Source: Archaeoglobus neptunius
Lineage (GTDB): Archaea; Halobacteriota; Archaeoglobi; Archaeoglobales; Archaeoglobaceae
Assembly: GCF_016757965.1 (NCBI RefSeq)
Contig: NZ_JAEKIW010000007.1
Span: forward strand, 62,001 to 126,000
DNA: 64,000 nucleotides
Reading direction: 5' to 3'
The notes below the pieces were generated by a model. That model was given only the letters and a program-made list of their open reading frames with translations, did no database searches and was not told the DNA's origin. The translations under genes and the position numbers were made by a program. Numbering within the stretch: the stretch's first letter is position 1; every line of letters starts with the position of its first letter. Below are positions 1 to 8,049 of this stretch, piece after piece.

Positions 1-30
1 TTATCTTTAATTTAAAAATTTTTCGATGAT
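1..30 (-). promoter_or_regulatory. Possible minus-strand promoter for a gene left of the window
   Basis: Read on the minus strand this end contains ATCGAAAAATTTTTAAATT, a plausible BRE (CGAAAA) followed by a TATA-like element. No gene fits inside the window, so it would serve a gene beyond the left edge. The element is also close to the 3' end of thiL and could simply be AT-rich trailer sequence. Confidence 0.3.
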
Positions 31-45
31 AAAACAGAAAAAATA

Positions 46-921
46 TTAAAAATGAGAGTAACCCCTAAACTCAACTCTCACAGTCTCTCCCTCAAGTTCA
101 GCAAAAACACCTGATCCCTCCTCCACTCGCCCTATTCTTATCCCATCTTTACTCTCCTTGGCCGTGTAGAGCAGCTCGAAGTCTCCACCTCCATAGAGAA
201 AAGTTTCCAGTGGGTCTTGCGCAAGCTCTAAATGGGAAATATCGATACTGTCCAGAATTATTCTAACACCACTGCTTTCGGCAATCTGGTGGAGGGAGAT
301 TGCGAGACTGTCGCTCACGTCTGTCAGGGCTCCGGCGTACTTTGCGATTCTAATTCCCTCCGCAATTCTTGGTTCTGGAGTGTACAATTTCTCTGCATAC
401 GGGAGGTCTTCTCTCCTCGCACCTTTTTCGAGCAGCTCAAGGCACACCTGAGCTTTGCCGGGCAGATCGGTGACGTAAACATTATCGCCGGGTTCAGCCC
501 CTTTTCGTGTAATGATCCTCTCAGCCTCTCCAATCGCAAAACCTGCAATGGTTGTTATTTCCGAAAAGTCTATGTCTCCACCAACAACCCTCACTCCGTA
601 CTTTTCCGCCACACTCTTTATCCCCTTAAGTATGGCCTCAAAAAGTTCGGGAGATTTCAGCGATATGGAGCTCAGGAAATACAGCGGTTTTGCTCCACAT
701 GCAGCAATGTCGGAGAGGGTGACAGCAATCGCCATCCATCCCATTTCCTCAGGCTCCATGAAGGGTGGAAAATCGCTCCTTTCATTCACCGTGTCACAGG
801 TAAGAACAATTAGACTGTTTCCAATTTCAATGTACGCTGCATCATGTTTACCGGCGGGAACGACAACATCCTCTCCACCAAAAAATCTCTCAACGATTTT
901 CAACAGCTCGAACTCTTTCAT
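46..921 (-). CDS. thiL: Thiamine-monophosphate kinase
   Basis: ThiL phosphorylates thiamine monophosphate to the active cofactor thiamine diphosphate in the cytosol. The 291-residue product has the AIR-synthase/ThiL fold signatures: an early Asp-rich segment (LTCDTVNERSDF), the VTLSDIAACGAKP helix, GGDIDF, LTDVSDSLA and a C-terminal YGGGDFELL. An upstream in-frame ATG at 972 would add 17 residues lying inside nep1; the ATG at 921 gives the usual family start (MKEFELLK). The gene overlaps the 3' end of nep1 by 32 bases, so the two are probably co-transcribed. Thiamine diphosphate is needed by the 2-oxoacid oxidoreductase encoded further along. Confidence 0.9.
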   Translation of the reverse strand: MKEFELLKIVERFFGGEDVVVPAGKHDAAYIEIGNSLIVLTCDTVNERSDFPPFMEPEEMGWMAIAVTLSDIAACGAKPLYFLSSISLKSPELFEAILKGIKSVAEKYGVRVVGGDIDFSEITTIAGFAIGEAERIITRKGAEPGDNVYVTDLPGKAQVCLELLEKGARREDLPYAEKLYTPEPRIAEGIRIAKYAGALTDVSDSLAISLHQIAESSGVRIILDSIDISHLELAQDPLETFLYGGGDFELLYTAKESKDGIRIGRVEEGSGVFAELEGETVRVEFRGYSHF

Positions 922-1552
922 ACTCGCACACCACCCTGGCTGTGACGTAAAGACTTGTGTAGCCTTTCTCACCGAGACTTACGATATTTGCATTTTTGAG
1001 CATTTTTCTGGTCTCCGGAAAGAAATCTCCGTGTGGGAATGCACCTATGCATACCGCAAAATCACCCTTCAGGTATTTGCCGATATTTTCTCTTCTGCCT
1101 TTCTCGCTCATCAGAATTACGTTCCTGTGGGCCAGTATATCGGAAAGAGTTTGATCAACGATCTCGAGCAGAATTTCGTTACCTGCTACGATTCTTCTTT
1201 TTCTAAACAGATCCTCCATCAGCCCGACAAATCGATTGTAGTTTCTTGGTAGCCGTGTTTTCGGATTAACTTTTATTATGTGTCCGCTCAGGGTATGGAC
1301 GTAGATTTCAAGGTCTTTACTCACCGGCGAATCGAGCAGGAGAAGGAGGCATTGATGAATGATGTCCGGTCTGCCCCTTTTTTCCCTAAATGGAAGCTTT
1401 TTCATAGCCGAATGGTGCTTTGAGTCGTCCAGAATAATACTATCGGGATTTTTACCCCTCCTTCTTGCATCGAATGCAACAGATGGATGACAGGCTATTT
1501 CCGGCGGGACAAGTTCCAGAGATGTCTCAAGGAATACGAATGCACTTCGCAC
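890..1552 (-). CDS. nep1: rRNA pseudouridine methyltransferase Nep1 (Emg1)
   Basis: Nep1 is a SPOUT-class enzyme that N1-methylates a pseudouridine of small-subunit rRNA and assists 30S assembly. The 220-residue product shows family features: FLETSLELVP at the N-terminus, SIILDDSKHHSAM, then GRPDIIHQCLLLLLDSPVSK, HTLSGHIIKVNPKTRLPRNY and a C-terminal CIGAFPHGDF/SLGEKGYTSLYVT SAM-binding region. Length matches archaeal Nep1. It is divergent from the DHH nuclease gene, with starts 52 bases apart and a shared TATA-like element between them, and overlaps thiL downstream. Confidence 0.92.
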   Translation of the reverse strand: MRSAFVFLETSLELVPPEIACHPSVAFDARRRGKNPDSIILDDSKHHSAMKKLPFREKRGRPDIIHQCLLLLLDSPVSKDLEIYVHTLSGHIIKVNPKTRLPRNYNRFVGLMEDLFRKRRIVAGNEILLEIVDQTLSDILAHRNVILMSEKGRRENIGKYLKGDFAVCIGAFPHGDFFPETRKMLKNANIVSLGEKGYTSLYVTARVVCEYERVRAVENR

Positions 1553-1562
1553 AAAGGAAATA

Positions 1563-1582
1563 AACCGAAAAAGTTTAAGTTC
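1563..1582. promoter_or_regulatory. Shared TATA element between nep1 and the DHH nuclease gene
   Basis: The plus strand reads ACCGAAAAAGTTTAAGT, a BRE plus TATA box about 27 bases before the GTG at 1604. The same AT-rich block read on the minus strand is about 26 bases before the nep1 ATG at 1552. Both genes would be leaderless. This is inferred from spacing only. Confidence 0.6.
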
Positions 1583-1603
1583 TTTTCTCTGAAAAGTTTT
1601 AAC

Positions 1604-2980
1604 GTGAAGGAATTGCTGAAAAAAGCATCAACAATTGCATCCGCAATTGCTTCTCAGGAAGAGATCCTGATCGTTACCCATATCGATGCTGATGGTATCA
1701 CATCCGGGAGTATAGCACACATTGCTCTCGAAAGGTTTGGAATTGAGAACCGAATGAAGTTCGTAAAACAGCTCGATGAGGATGAAATTGAGAAGATAAA
1801 GGATGAAAACGTCTTTGTATGGTTCACAGATATTGGAAGTGGTCAGATTGAGATGTTTGATGAGCTTGAGTTTGCCATAACCGACCACCACGTTCCACAG
1901 GCGACTCATCCGATGCAGCTCAATCCGCATGAATTTGGCTATGACGGCACCTTTGAACTCAGTGGAGCTACGACGACTTTCCTCGTTGCTAAATACATGA
2001 CAAGAAAAGGCACCCTTTTCGATTTCGCCAACGGAAATTCCGATCTTGTACCGCTTGCAATTGTTGGAGCCGTTGGAGATCTGCAGGATTCGAAGTGGGG
2101 AAGGTTGCAGGGACTGAATCGAACAATAATCGAGGAAGGGTTGAAGCTCGGATATCTCGATGTGAGAAAAGATCTCAGATTTTTTGGCAAGCAGACGAGG
2201 CCGGTGGCCAAAATGCTTGAGTACAACTCCGACCCTTTTCTGCCGGGCATAACAGGGAACGAAAGGGGTGTTCTTGATCTGCTATCGGAACTTAAAATCG
2301 ATCCGTGGCTGAGGTGGATCGATTTAACCATTGAGGAAAAGAGGAGGGTTGTCTCTGCCATAATCGGGATAGCGATGGATTGCAGGATCCCGTATACCAG
2401 CATCCTGAGAATTGTGGGTGAGAGTTACATCCTTCTGCATGAGGAGGAGGGAACCGAGAAAAGGGATGCAATGGAGTTCTCCACTCTACTGAACGCAACT
2501 GCTAGATACGGTGAGGCAGAGATCGGACTCGGAGTTTGTCTCGGGGACGAAGAGGCGTATAAAAGAGCACGAACTCTGCTCCAGAATCACAGGAGAAATC
2601 TTTCCAATGGAATAAAATTTGTGAACGAGAATGGTATTGAGGAGCTGAAACACATTCAGTATTTCCATGCCGGCAGCAACATTCCCGATACGATTGTGGG
2701 GATTGTGGCGGGCATGTGCCACCACAAGGGAAACAGACAGAAACCCATCATAGCGTTTGCCGAGAGTGACAGGGGTGTTAAGGTTTCGGCAAGGGCAACC
2801 CATCTGCTTGTTGAGAGAGGAGTCCATCTTGCAAAGGCTCTGAAAAAGGCAGCCGAGGCTGTAGGTGGGGTTGGAGGAGGTCACAGCGTGGCTGCCGGGG
2901 CAACGATCCCTGAAGGCATGGAGATGGAGTTCCTCAGAATACTCGATGAGATTGTGGGCAGACAGCTCGGGAAGTCTTAA
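1604..2980 (+). CDS. RecJ-like DHH/DHHA1 family phosphoesterase (archaeal GAN/Cdc45 type)
   Basis: This is a single-strand nuclease-like protein of the DHH superfamily; archaeal members associate with GINS at the replication fork or act in repair. Of 458 residues, the N-terminal half carries motif I VTHIDADGIT, DIGSGQ and the DHH motif ITDHHV, and the C-terminus has DHHA1 with GGVGGGHSVAAGATIP. Catalytic Asp and His residues look intact, so an active nuclease is likely. The open frame extends upstream to 1487, but that would run into nep1. The GTG at 1604 lies 27 bases after a TATA box and starts directly with VKELLKKAS, so I prefer it. Confidence 0.85.
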   Translation: MKELLKKASTIASAIASQEEILIVTHIDADGITSGSIAHIALERFGIENRMKFVKQLDEDEIEKIKDENVFVWFTDIGSGQIEMFDELEFAITDHHVPQATHPMQLNPHEFGYDGTFELSGATTTFLVAKYMTRKGTLFDFANGNSDLVPLAIVGAVGDLQDSKWGRLQGLNRTIIEEGLKLGYLDVRKDLRFFGKQTRPVAKMLEYNSDPFLPGITGNERGVLDLLSELKIDPWLRWIDLTIEEKRRVVSAIIGIAMDCRIPYTSILRIVGESYILLHEEEGTEKRDAMEFSTLLNATARYGEAEIGLGVCLGDEEAYKRARTLLQNHRRNLSNGIKFVNENGIEELKHIQYFHAGSNIPDTIVGIVAGMCHHKGNRQKPIIAFAESDRGVKVSARATHLLVERGVHLAKALKKAAEAVGGVGGGHSVAAGATIPEGMEMEFLRILDEIVGRQLGKS

Positions 2981-3005
2981 TAACCACAAATGCTAAAGTT
3001 ACACT

Positions 3006-3326
3006 ATGGAGATCTTCAGCGAGAACATAAGGGGAGCGATGTGCTACATCCTCGGATTCGTTACAGGAGCCCTCTTTCTGCTTTTTGACAGGAGCCCTTT
3101 TGTAAGATTTCATGCTGTTCAGTCTTTGCTCACTTTTTCCACTGTTGCAGCACTTCAGATAATCCTTCCCGTTTTTCCCGGGGGAGTTATCATTGCGAGA
3201 ATTTTGCTGGGAATAAGCGTGATACTGTGGGCAGTTTGCATTGTTAAGGCAAGCAGAGGAGAGATATTCAAGTTACCGGTATTTGGGAGTATTGCAGAAG
3301 AGCAACTGAATCTGCCATACATGTAA
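3006..3326 (+). CDS. Small membrane protein, DUF4870/Tic20-like
   Basis: The 106-residue protein has about three hydrophobic helices (roughly residues 10-28, 38-58 and 62-82). The pattern of a short helix, FVRFHAVQSLL, then two helices is characteristic of DUF4870-type proteins, whose function is unknown. It begins 25 bases after the DHH nuclease stop and may be co-transcribed. It is convergent with the methylmalonyl-CoA mutase gene, leaving only 5 bases between stops. Confidence 0.7.
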   Translation: MEIFSENIRGAMCYILGFVTGALFLLFDRSPFVRFHAVQSLLTFSTVAALQIILPVFPGGVIIARILLGISVILWAVCIVKASRGEIFKLPVFGSIAEEQLNLPYM

Positions 3327-3331
3327 AAAAT

Positions 3332-4978
3332 TTAGAATATTTCTGGAGCTCTGAACTCTCCAAATACATCTCTCAGGGCATCTGTCATCTCTCCCAGTGT
3401 TGCCCTAGCCTTTACGGCTTCGAGCACATATGGCATCAGGTTTTCGCCCTCATTTTCAGCAGCCTTTCTGAGCCTGTCCAGAGCTTCTTCCACCTTCCGT
3501 GCATCCCGGTTCTTCCTGAAGTCCTGCAGCCTTTTTATCTGTTTTTCGACCATGCTCCTGTCAACTCTCAGCAGATCAATCTGGATCTCCTCTTCAATCT
3601 GGTATTTGTTCACACCAACTACCGTAAGCTCTCCGCTGTCAATGGCCCTCTGCTTTTCATAAGCAGATTTTTGAATTTCTCTCTGCACGTATCCGCTCTC
3701 TATGGCCTTGATCATTCCGCCCATCTCGTCAATCTTCTCTATGTATCTCATCGCCTCCTCCTCTATCCTGTCTGTCAGCCACTCAATGTAGTAACTTCCA
3801 CCGAGCGGATCGGCGACATCAGCCACTCCACTTTCCTCAGCAATAATCTGCTGTGTTCTGAGGGCGATTCTAACCGCCTTCTCTGTCGGCAGACAGAGGG
3901 CTTCATCAAAGCTATTAGTGTGCAGTGACTGACACCCTCCGAGCACCGCTGCCAGAGCCTGCAGAGCAACCCTTACGATGTTGTTCTCAGGCTGCTGGGC
4001 CGTCAGGGTGCATCCTGCAGTCTGTACGTGGAATCTCAGCATCATGGACCTTGGATTCTTTGCATTAAATCTTTCCTTCATTATCCTTGCCCAGAGCCTT
4101 CTTGCCGCTCTGAACTTTGCTATCTCCTCGAGGAAATTATTTCCTGCTGCAAAGAAAAAGCTCAGGCGGGGAGCAAAGCTGTCAACATCCATTCCCCTGT
4201 CAATGACCTTTTCAACATAGGTTATACCATCTGCCAGGGTAAAGGCAACCTCCTGCACAGGTGTGGCTCCAGCTTCTTCCATGTGATATCCTGAGATGCT
4301 TATTGAGTTCCACTTCGGCATCTCCTTGGCACAGAACATGATTATGTCCGTTGCAAGCCTGAGAGAAGGTTCGGGCGGAAAGATGTACGTACCCCTCGCA
4401 ATGTACTCCTTCAGCATGTCGTTCTGCACCGTCCCCCTCAGACCTGACCTTTCGACACCCTGCTGCTCAGCTACCGCAACATACATGCTCAGAATCTGAG
4501 CGCATGTTGAGTTGATCGTCATTGACGTTGACACCTTGCCGAGGGGGATACCGTTGAACAGAATTTCCATATCCTGAAGTGTGTCAATAGCAACTCCGAC
4601 CTTTCCAACCTCCCCAAGTGCCATTGGGTGGTCGGAATCGTATCCAATCTGGGTGGGAAGGTCAAAGGCAACGCTCAGACCGGTCTGACCCTGACTCAGC
4701 AGGTAGTGGTATCTACGGTTCGTCTCCTCTGCAGTTCCAAATCCTGCATACTGCCTCATTGTCCAGAGTCTTCCCCTGTACATTGTCGGATAAACTCCCC
4801 TTGTAAACGGATAGACCCCAGGAAAGCTCAGCTTTGTGTCGTAATCCATCTCCACATCCTCAGGCGTGTAGACTCTATCAACAGTAAAACCCGAAGAGGT
4901 CTTAAACTCCCTTCTCCTTTCGGGAGATTTTTCAAGGAGAGGTTTTACATACTTCTCCTCCCACTCCTTCTTTTTCAT
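3332..4978 (-). CDS. mcmA1: Methylmalonyl-CoA mutase, large (catalytic TIM-barrel) subunit
   Basis: This subunit interconverts methylmalonyl-CoA and succinyl-CoA by adenosylcobalamin radical chemistry. The 548 residues comprise only the substrate-binding barrel: [69 protein letters not shown], and [26 protein letters not shown]. The cobalamin domain is encoded separately at 7486-7911, the split arrangement common in archaea. It is the last gene of the minus-strand operon, 8 bases after the biotin carrier gene. No MeaB-type chaperone gene is seen beside it. Confidence 0.95.
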   Translation of the reverse strand: MKKKEWEEKYVKPLLEKSPERRREFKTSSGFTVDRVYTPEDVEMDYDTKLSFPGVYPFTRGVYPTMYRGRLWTMRQYAGFGTAEETNRRYHYLLSQGQTGLSVAFDLPTQIGYDSDHPMALGEVGKVGVAIDTLQDMEILFNGIPLGKVSTSMTINSTCAQILSMYVAVAEQQGVERSGLRGTVQNDMLKEYIARGTYIFPPEPSLRLATDIIMFCAKEMPKWNSISISGYHMEEAGATPVQEVAFTLADGITYVEKVIDRGMDVDSFAPRLSFFFAAGNNFLEEIAKFRAARRLWARIMKERFNAKNPRSMMLRFHVQTAGCTLTAQQPENNIVRVALQALAAVLGGCQSLHTNSFDEALCLPTEKAVRIALRTQQIIAEESGVADVADPLGGSYYIEWLTDRIEEEAMRYIEKIDEMGGMIKAIESGYVQREIQKSAYEKQRAIDSGELTVVGVNKYQIEEEIQIDLLRVDRSMVEKQIKRLQDFRKNRDARKVEEALDRLRKAAENEGENLMPYVLEAVKARATLGEMTDALRDVFGEFRAPEIF

Positions 4979-4986
4979 ATTCTCAC

Positions 4987-5403
4987 CTACTTCAGATAAA
5001 CTAGGACGTCTCCACTTCCAACCTTGTCACCCTCCTTAACAACAACTTCGGCAATTTCTCCATCTTCGGGAGAGTTGATGGGGTTCTCCATTTTCATGGC
5101 CTCTATTATCAGAACAGTCTCGCCGGCCTTTACCTTTTCACCGACCTTTTTCAGTATCTTTGTAACCACCCCGGCCATCGGGGCAGTAATTGCCTTTCCT
5201 TCCACTTTGGGCCTCTCAACCCTTCTCTCCTCGACCTTTGGCTTCTCCACCTCTGCTTTCCTGAACTCCGCAAGTTCAACCTTTTTTTCAACTTCTATTA
5301 CAGCTTTCTTTCCATTTACCGTAACTTCAAATACAGATGGCGAGATTTCCTCAACCTCGACTTCGTATTTTTTCCCCTGAACCCTAACCTCATACTTCAT
5401 CAT
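4987..5403 (-). CDS. Biotin carboxyl carrier protein of a methylmalonyl-CoA decarboxylase or propionyl-CoA carboxylase
   Basis: This protein carries biotin between catalytic sites of an acyl-CoA (de)carboxylase. Of 138 residues, 1-45 form a beta-rich domain, 46-70 a charged Lys/Glu/Pro linker, and 70-138 a biotinyl domain with the target lysine in EAMKMENP and family features APMAGVV and [10 protein letters not shown]. Its start ATG overlaps the stop of the 40-residue gene upstream (ATGA), implying coupled translation. No biotin carboxylase subunit lies in this operon, so either it is encoded elsewhere or the complex works as a decarboxylase or transcarboxylase. Confidence 0.88.
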   Translation of the reverse strand: MMKYEVRVQGKKYEVEVEEISPSVFEVTVNGKKAVIEVEKKVELAEFRKAEVEKPKVEERRVERPKVEGKAITAPMAGVVTKILKKVGEKVKAGETVLIIEAMKMENPINSPEDGEIAEVVVKEGDKVGSGDVLVYLK

Positions 5404-5522
5404 CTCAACCTCGCTGAAATTTTCCAGTTTCTGGGATAGTCTTTTATCTCCACCGGTCTCTCCACCTCGCGCATGTAGCGGTTAATTGCTGCTACAGCAG
5501 CCAGAAACTCTTCAGGGGTCAT
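5400..5522 (-). CDS. 40-residue protein resembling the epsilon subunit of acyl-CoA carboxylases/decarboxylases
   Basis: This small frame runs from an ATG at 5522 to a TGA at 5400. It is preceded by a strong Shine-Dalgarno (GAGGTGAT, about 4 bases upstream) placed just after the carboxyltransferase stop, and its own stop overlaps the biotin carrier start. The product begins MTPEEFLAAVAAINRYM and ends [10 protein letters not shown] short Glu-led helix rich in Ala followed by a Trp-x-x-x-x-Arg tail is the pattern I know from epsilon subunits of actinobacterial acyl-CoA carboxylases and of methylmalonyl-CoA decarboxylases. The operon position between carboxyltransferase and biotin carrier supports a structural subunit. 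Assignment is by resemblance, not by search. Confidence 0.65.
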   Translation of the reverse strand: MTPEEFLAAVAAINRYMREVERPVEIKDYPRNWKISARLR

Positions 5523-5531
5523 TTTATCACC

Positions 5532-7088
5532 TCACAGTGGAACATTTCCGTGCTTCTTGGGTGGAAGCTTCTCCCGCTTGCTTTCCAGAATTCTCAGAGC
5601 TGATATCACCTTTGCTCTGGTGTACTTCGGGTCAATGACATCGTCGATGTATCCTCTCGCCGCCGCACGGTAGGGATTTGCGAACTTCTCCCTGTATTCC
5701 TTAACCTTCTCATCTCTCGTTGCCTTTGGATCCTCAGATGCCTTTATCTCCTTTCTGAAAACAATTTCTGCTGCACCTTCAGGGCCCATAACGGCTATTT
5801 CGGCACTTGGATAGGCATACACGACATCAGCACCGAGGTGTTTGCTCCCCATCGCCAGATATGCACCGCCATACGCCTTTCTCAGAATGATCGTTACAAG
5901 CGGAACCGTCGCCTCACTGTAGGCGAAGAGGACTTTGGCACCATGCCTTATTATTCCCCCGTATTCCTGCTGTACTCCGGGCAGATAGCCGGGAACGTCT
6001 ACGAATGTGAGTATCGGTATGTTAAACGCATCGCAGAATCTCACGAATCTTGCGATTTTGTCACTGCTGTCAACATCAAGACACCCTGCATAATGTCTTG
6101 GATTGTTCGCAACGATTCCAACGGACTTTCCGTCGATCCTGGCGAATCCAACCGTGGCGTTGGGGGCGAAGTAGGGATGAATCTCCAGAAACTCGCCGTT
6201 ATCAACAACAGCCCTGATCACATCTCTTACGTCGTATGGTTTCTGAGGGTCATCGGGAATGATCTCGTAAATTTCTGGGGTTGGTCTTGCCGGGTCGTCT
6301 CCCGTTTTAACGACAGGTGGATCCTCCATGTTGTTCAGGGGCAGGTAGCTCAGCAGTTTCCTCACAAGAGTCATCGCATCCCTGTCATCTTCAGCCACAA
6401 GATGGCAGTTTCCGCTCTTCATCGCATGGGCCTGCCATCCTCCCAGATCGAAGGCCGAAACATCCTCTCCCGTGACGGTCTTTATGACCTGCGGCCCGGT
6501 TATGAACATGTAGCAGTTTGGATTTTTTGTCATCACAATGAAATCGCCGATTGCTGGACTGTAAACAGCTCCTCCGGCGCATGGACCCATTATCACACTT
6601 ATCTGAGGGATAACACCACTTGCAAGGGTGTTTCGATAGAAGATGTCCCCGTAACCTTTCAGAGCGTCCACACCTTCCTGAATTCTTGCCCCTCCACTGT
6701 CATTAAGGCCTACAACAGGTATTCCCATTTTCATTGCAAAATCGAGGATGTAGGCTATTTTGAAGCCGTGCATCTCTCCCAGGCTGCCACCCATTACCGT
6801 AAAGTCCTGGGCGAATACAGCAACAGGCCTTCCGTCCACCGTACCGTAACCCGTGACGACACCATCAGCGGGGAGATCCATTTTATCCAGACCAAAATCT
6901 GTGTTTCTTTTTTCGACGAAGGGATTTACCTCAACAAAGCTTCCAGGATCGAGCAGCAGCTCAATCCTTTCTCTCGCTGTCAGCTTTCCCTGCTCGTGCT
7001 GCCTCTTTATTCTTTCCTTTCCGCCCATCTGTCTGATCTTTTCCTTCCTGCGGTAGACCTCCTCAATGAGATCCTTTCTCATCTTCAT
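5532..7088 (-). CDS. mmdA: Propionyl-CoA carboxylase beta / methylmalonyl-CoA decarboxylase alpha (carboxyltransferase)
   Basis: This carboxyltransferase moves CO2 between carboxybiotin and propionyl-CoA. The 518 residues carry the crotonase-fold pair of domains: N-terminal [58 protein letters not shown], and C-terminal [39 protein letters not shown] and AVMGPEGA. Family length is typical. Start MKMRKDL overlaps the epimerase stop by four bases. In this operon it probably links propionyl-CoA to methylmalonyl-CoA; direction cannot be read from sequence. Confidence 0.93.
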   Translation of the reverse strand: MKMRKDLIEEVYRRKEKIRQMGGKERIKRQHEQGKLTARERIELLLDPGSFVEVNPFVEKRNTDFGLDKMDLPADGVVTGYGTVDGRPVAVFAQDFTVMGGSLGEMHGFKIAYILDFAMKMGIPVVGLNDSGGARIQEGVDALKGYGDIFYRNTLASGVIPQISVIMGPCAGGAVYSPAIGDFIVMTKNPNCYMFITGPQVIKTVTGEDVSAFDLGGWQAHAMKSGNCHLVAEDDRDAMTLVRKLLSYLPLNNMEDPPVVKTGDDPARPTPEIYEIIPDDPQKPYDVRDVIRAVVDNGEFLEIHPYFAPNATVGFARIDGKSVGIVANNPRHYAGCLDVDSSDKIARFVRFCDAFNIPILTFVDVPGYLPGVQQEYGGIIRHGAKVLFAYSEATVPLVTIILRKAYGGAYLAMGSKHLGADVVYAYPSAEIAVMGPEGAAEIVFRKEIKASEDPKATRDEKVKEYREKFANPYRAAARGYIDDVIDPKYTRAKVISALRILESKREKLPPKKHGNVPL

Positions 7089-7489
7089 CCCTCTACGAAC
7101 TCAAGCAAAACACCATGAGTGCTTTTCGGGTGGATAAAAGCCACCCTCTTCCCGCCAGCTCCGATTCTGGGCTTCTCATCAATAAGCTTAAGTCCCGCAT
7201 CCCTGGCCTTTTTCAGTGCCTCCTCTATGTTCTCGACATTTACGGCAATGTGGTGTATCCCCTCTCCTCTGCTTGAGATGAATTTTGCTATTGCACTGTC
7301 CTCAGATGTGGCCTCAAGAAGCTCAATCCTGCTTTCTCCGACAGGAAGCATTGCGACCCTGACTTTTTGTTCGGCAACCTCCTCCGTTTCCTCAACCCTG
7401 AACCCGAGCGATTCGTATGTTTTTGCGGCATCGTCCAGACTTCTAACAGCTATCCCAATATGATCTATTTTCCTTATCAAGCGTATCAC
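7085..7489 (-). CDS. mce: Methylmalonyl-CoA epimerase
   Basis: This enzyme interconverts the (S)- and (R)-epimers of methylmalonyl-CoA so that the carboxylase product can enter the mutase. The 134-residue vicinal-oxygen-chelate protein shows the paired beta-alpha-beta modules with metal ligands in [29 protein letters not shown] and HGVLLEFVE. Length is standard. It overlaps both neighbours by four bases, a tight translationally coupled arrangement. Confidence 0.95.
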   Translation of the reverse strand: MIRLIRKIDHIGIAVRSLDDAAKTYESLGFRVEETEEVAEQKVRVAMLPVGESRIELLEATSEDSAIAKFISSRGEGIHHIAVNVENIEEALKKARDAGLKLIDEKPRIGAGGKRVAFIHPKSTHGVLLEFVEG

Positions 7490-7911
7490 CTCTTAAGTTT
7501 TGGCACTTCCCTCTCAATAAACTCAATAATTTCTTCAAGAGGTGTTCCGGGGCCAAAAACCTTCGCAACCCCAATTTCATGCAGCTTTTCCACGTCCTCT
7601 TCCGGGACGATCCCCCCCAAGATGACAATAACGTCTCTGTTTGGCTCAAGACCCCTCTTTCTCAGTTCCTCCATGACCATGGGTGTCAGCTCGAGGTGGG
7701 CACCGCTCAGAATGCTGAGGCCCAGCACATCGGCATCCTCCTGCAGGACCGTCTCAGCAATCTCTTCCGGCGTCCTCCTGATACCCGTATAAATTACCTC
7801 AAATCCTGCATCTCTCAGGGCTCTGGCGACAACCTTTGCCCCCCTGTCATGGCCATCAAGACCGGGTTTAGCAACTATTACTCTGATTTTTCTTGTAAGC
7901 TGCGCTTCCAT
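7486..7911 (-). CDS. mcmA2: Methylmalonyl-CoA mutase, cobalamin-binding subunit
   Basis: This is the small subunit that binds adenosylcobalamin for the split mutase. The 141-residue flavodoxin-like domain carries the B12 signature [12 protein letters not shown] (DxHxxG), followed by [10 protein letters not shown] and [14 protein letters not shown], which contact the corrin tail. It is the first gene of the operon, 425 bases of coding sequence before the epimerase overlap. A promoter-like element and a perfect palindrome lie just upstream. Confidence 0.94.
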   Translation of the reverse strand: MEAQLTRKIRVIVAKPGLDGHDRGAKVVARALRDAGFEVIYTGIRRTPEEIAETVLQEDADVLGLSILSGAHLELTPMVMEELRKRGLEPNRDVIVILGGIVPEEDVEKLHEIGVAKVFGPGTPLEEIIEFIEREVPKLKR

Positions 7912-7943
7912 AAATGGTCACCTCACTAAGCTGTCGTTATCAT

Positions 7944-7971
7944 ATAGGTTTAAATTTTTCGGATTAATCCG
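7944..7971 (-). promoter_or_regulatory. Promoter and palindromic operator candidate for the methylmalonyl-CoA operon
   Basis: On the minus strand the sequence reads CCGAAAAATTTAAACC, a BRE followed by a TATA box at about 7946-7956, some 37-45 bases before the ATG at 7911. A perfect 12-base palindrome, CGGATTAATCCG (7960-7971), abuts and partly overlaps the BRE. A regulator bound there would be expected to block TFB/TBP. Function is inferred. Confidence 0.5.
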
Positions 7972-8049
7972 GATGTTTATGTCTTTTTTAATGATATAAT
8001 TGGTTAAATCTGTGAGAAAGTTGGGAAGGAAGCTCCGGCTGACTGAACC

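Noticed and set aside
232-813. 193-codon plus-strand open frame
   Set aside because: It is the complement of thiL, has no recognisable motifs, and thiL is clearly real.
5838-7118. 426-codon plus-strand open frame opposite the carboxyltransferase
   Set aside because: A shadow of the strongly conserved carboxyltransferase frame; its translation has no domain and an improbable composition.
7972-8049. Possible box C/D small RNA downstream of the helicase gene
   Set aside because: A CTGA-like box D is present (GGCTGACTGA), but no proper box C (RTGATGA) at the right distance, so I do not call it.
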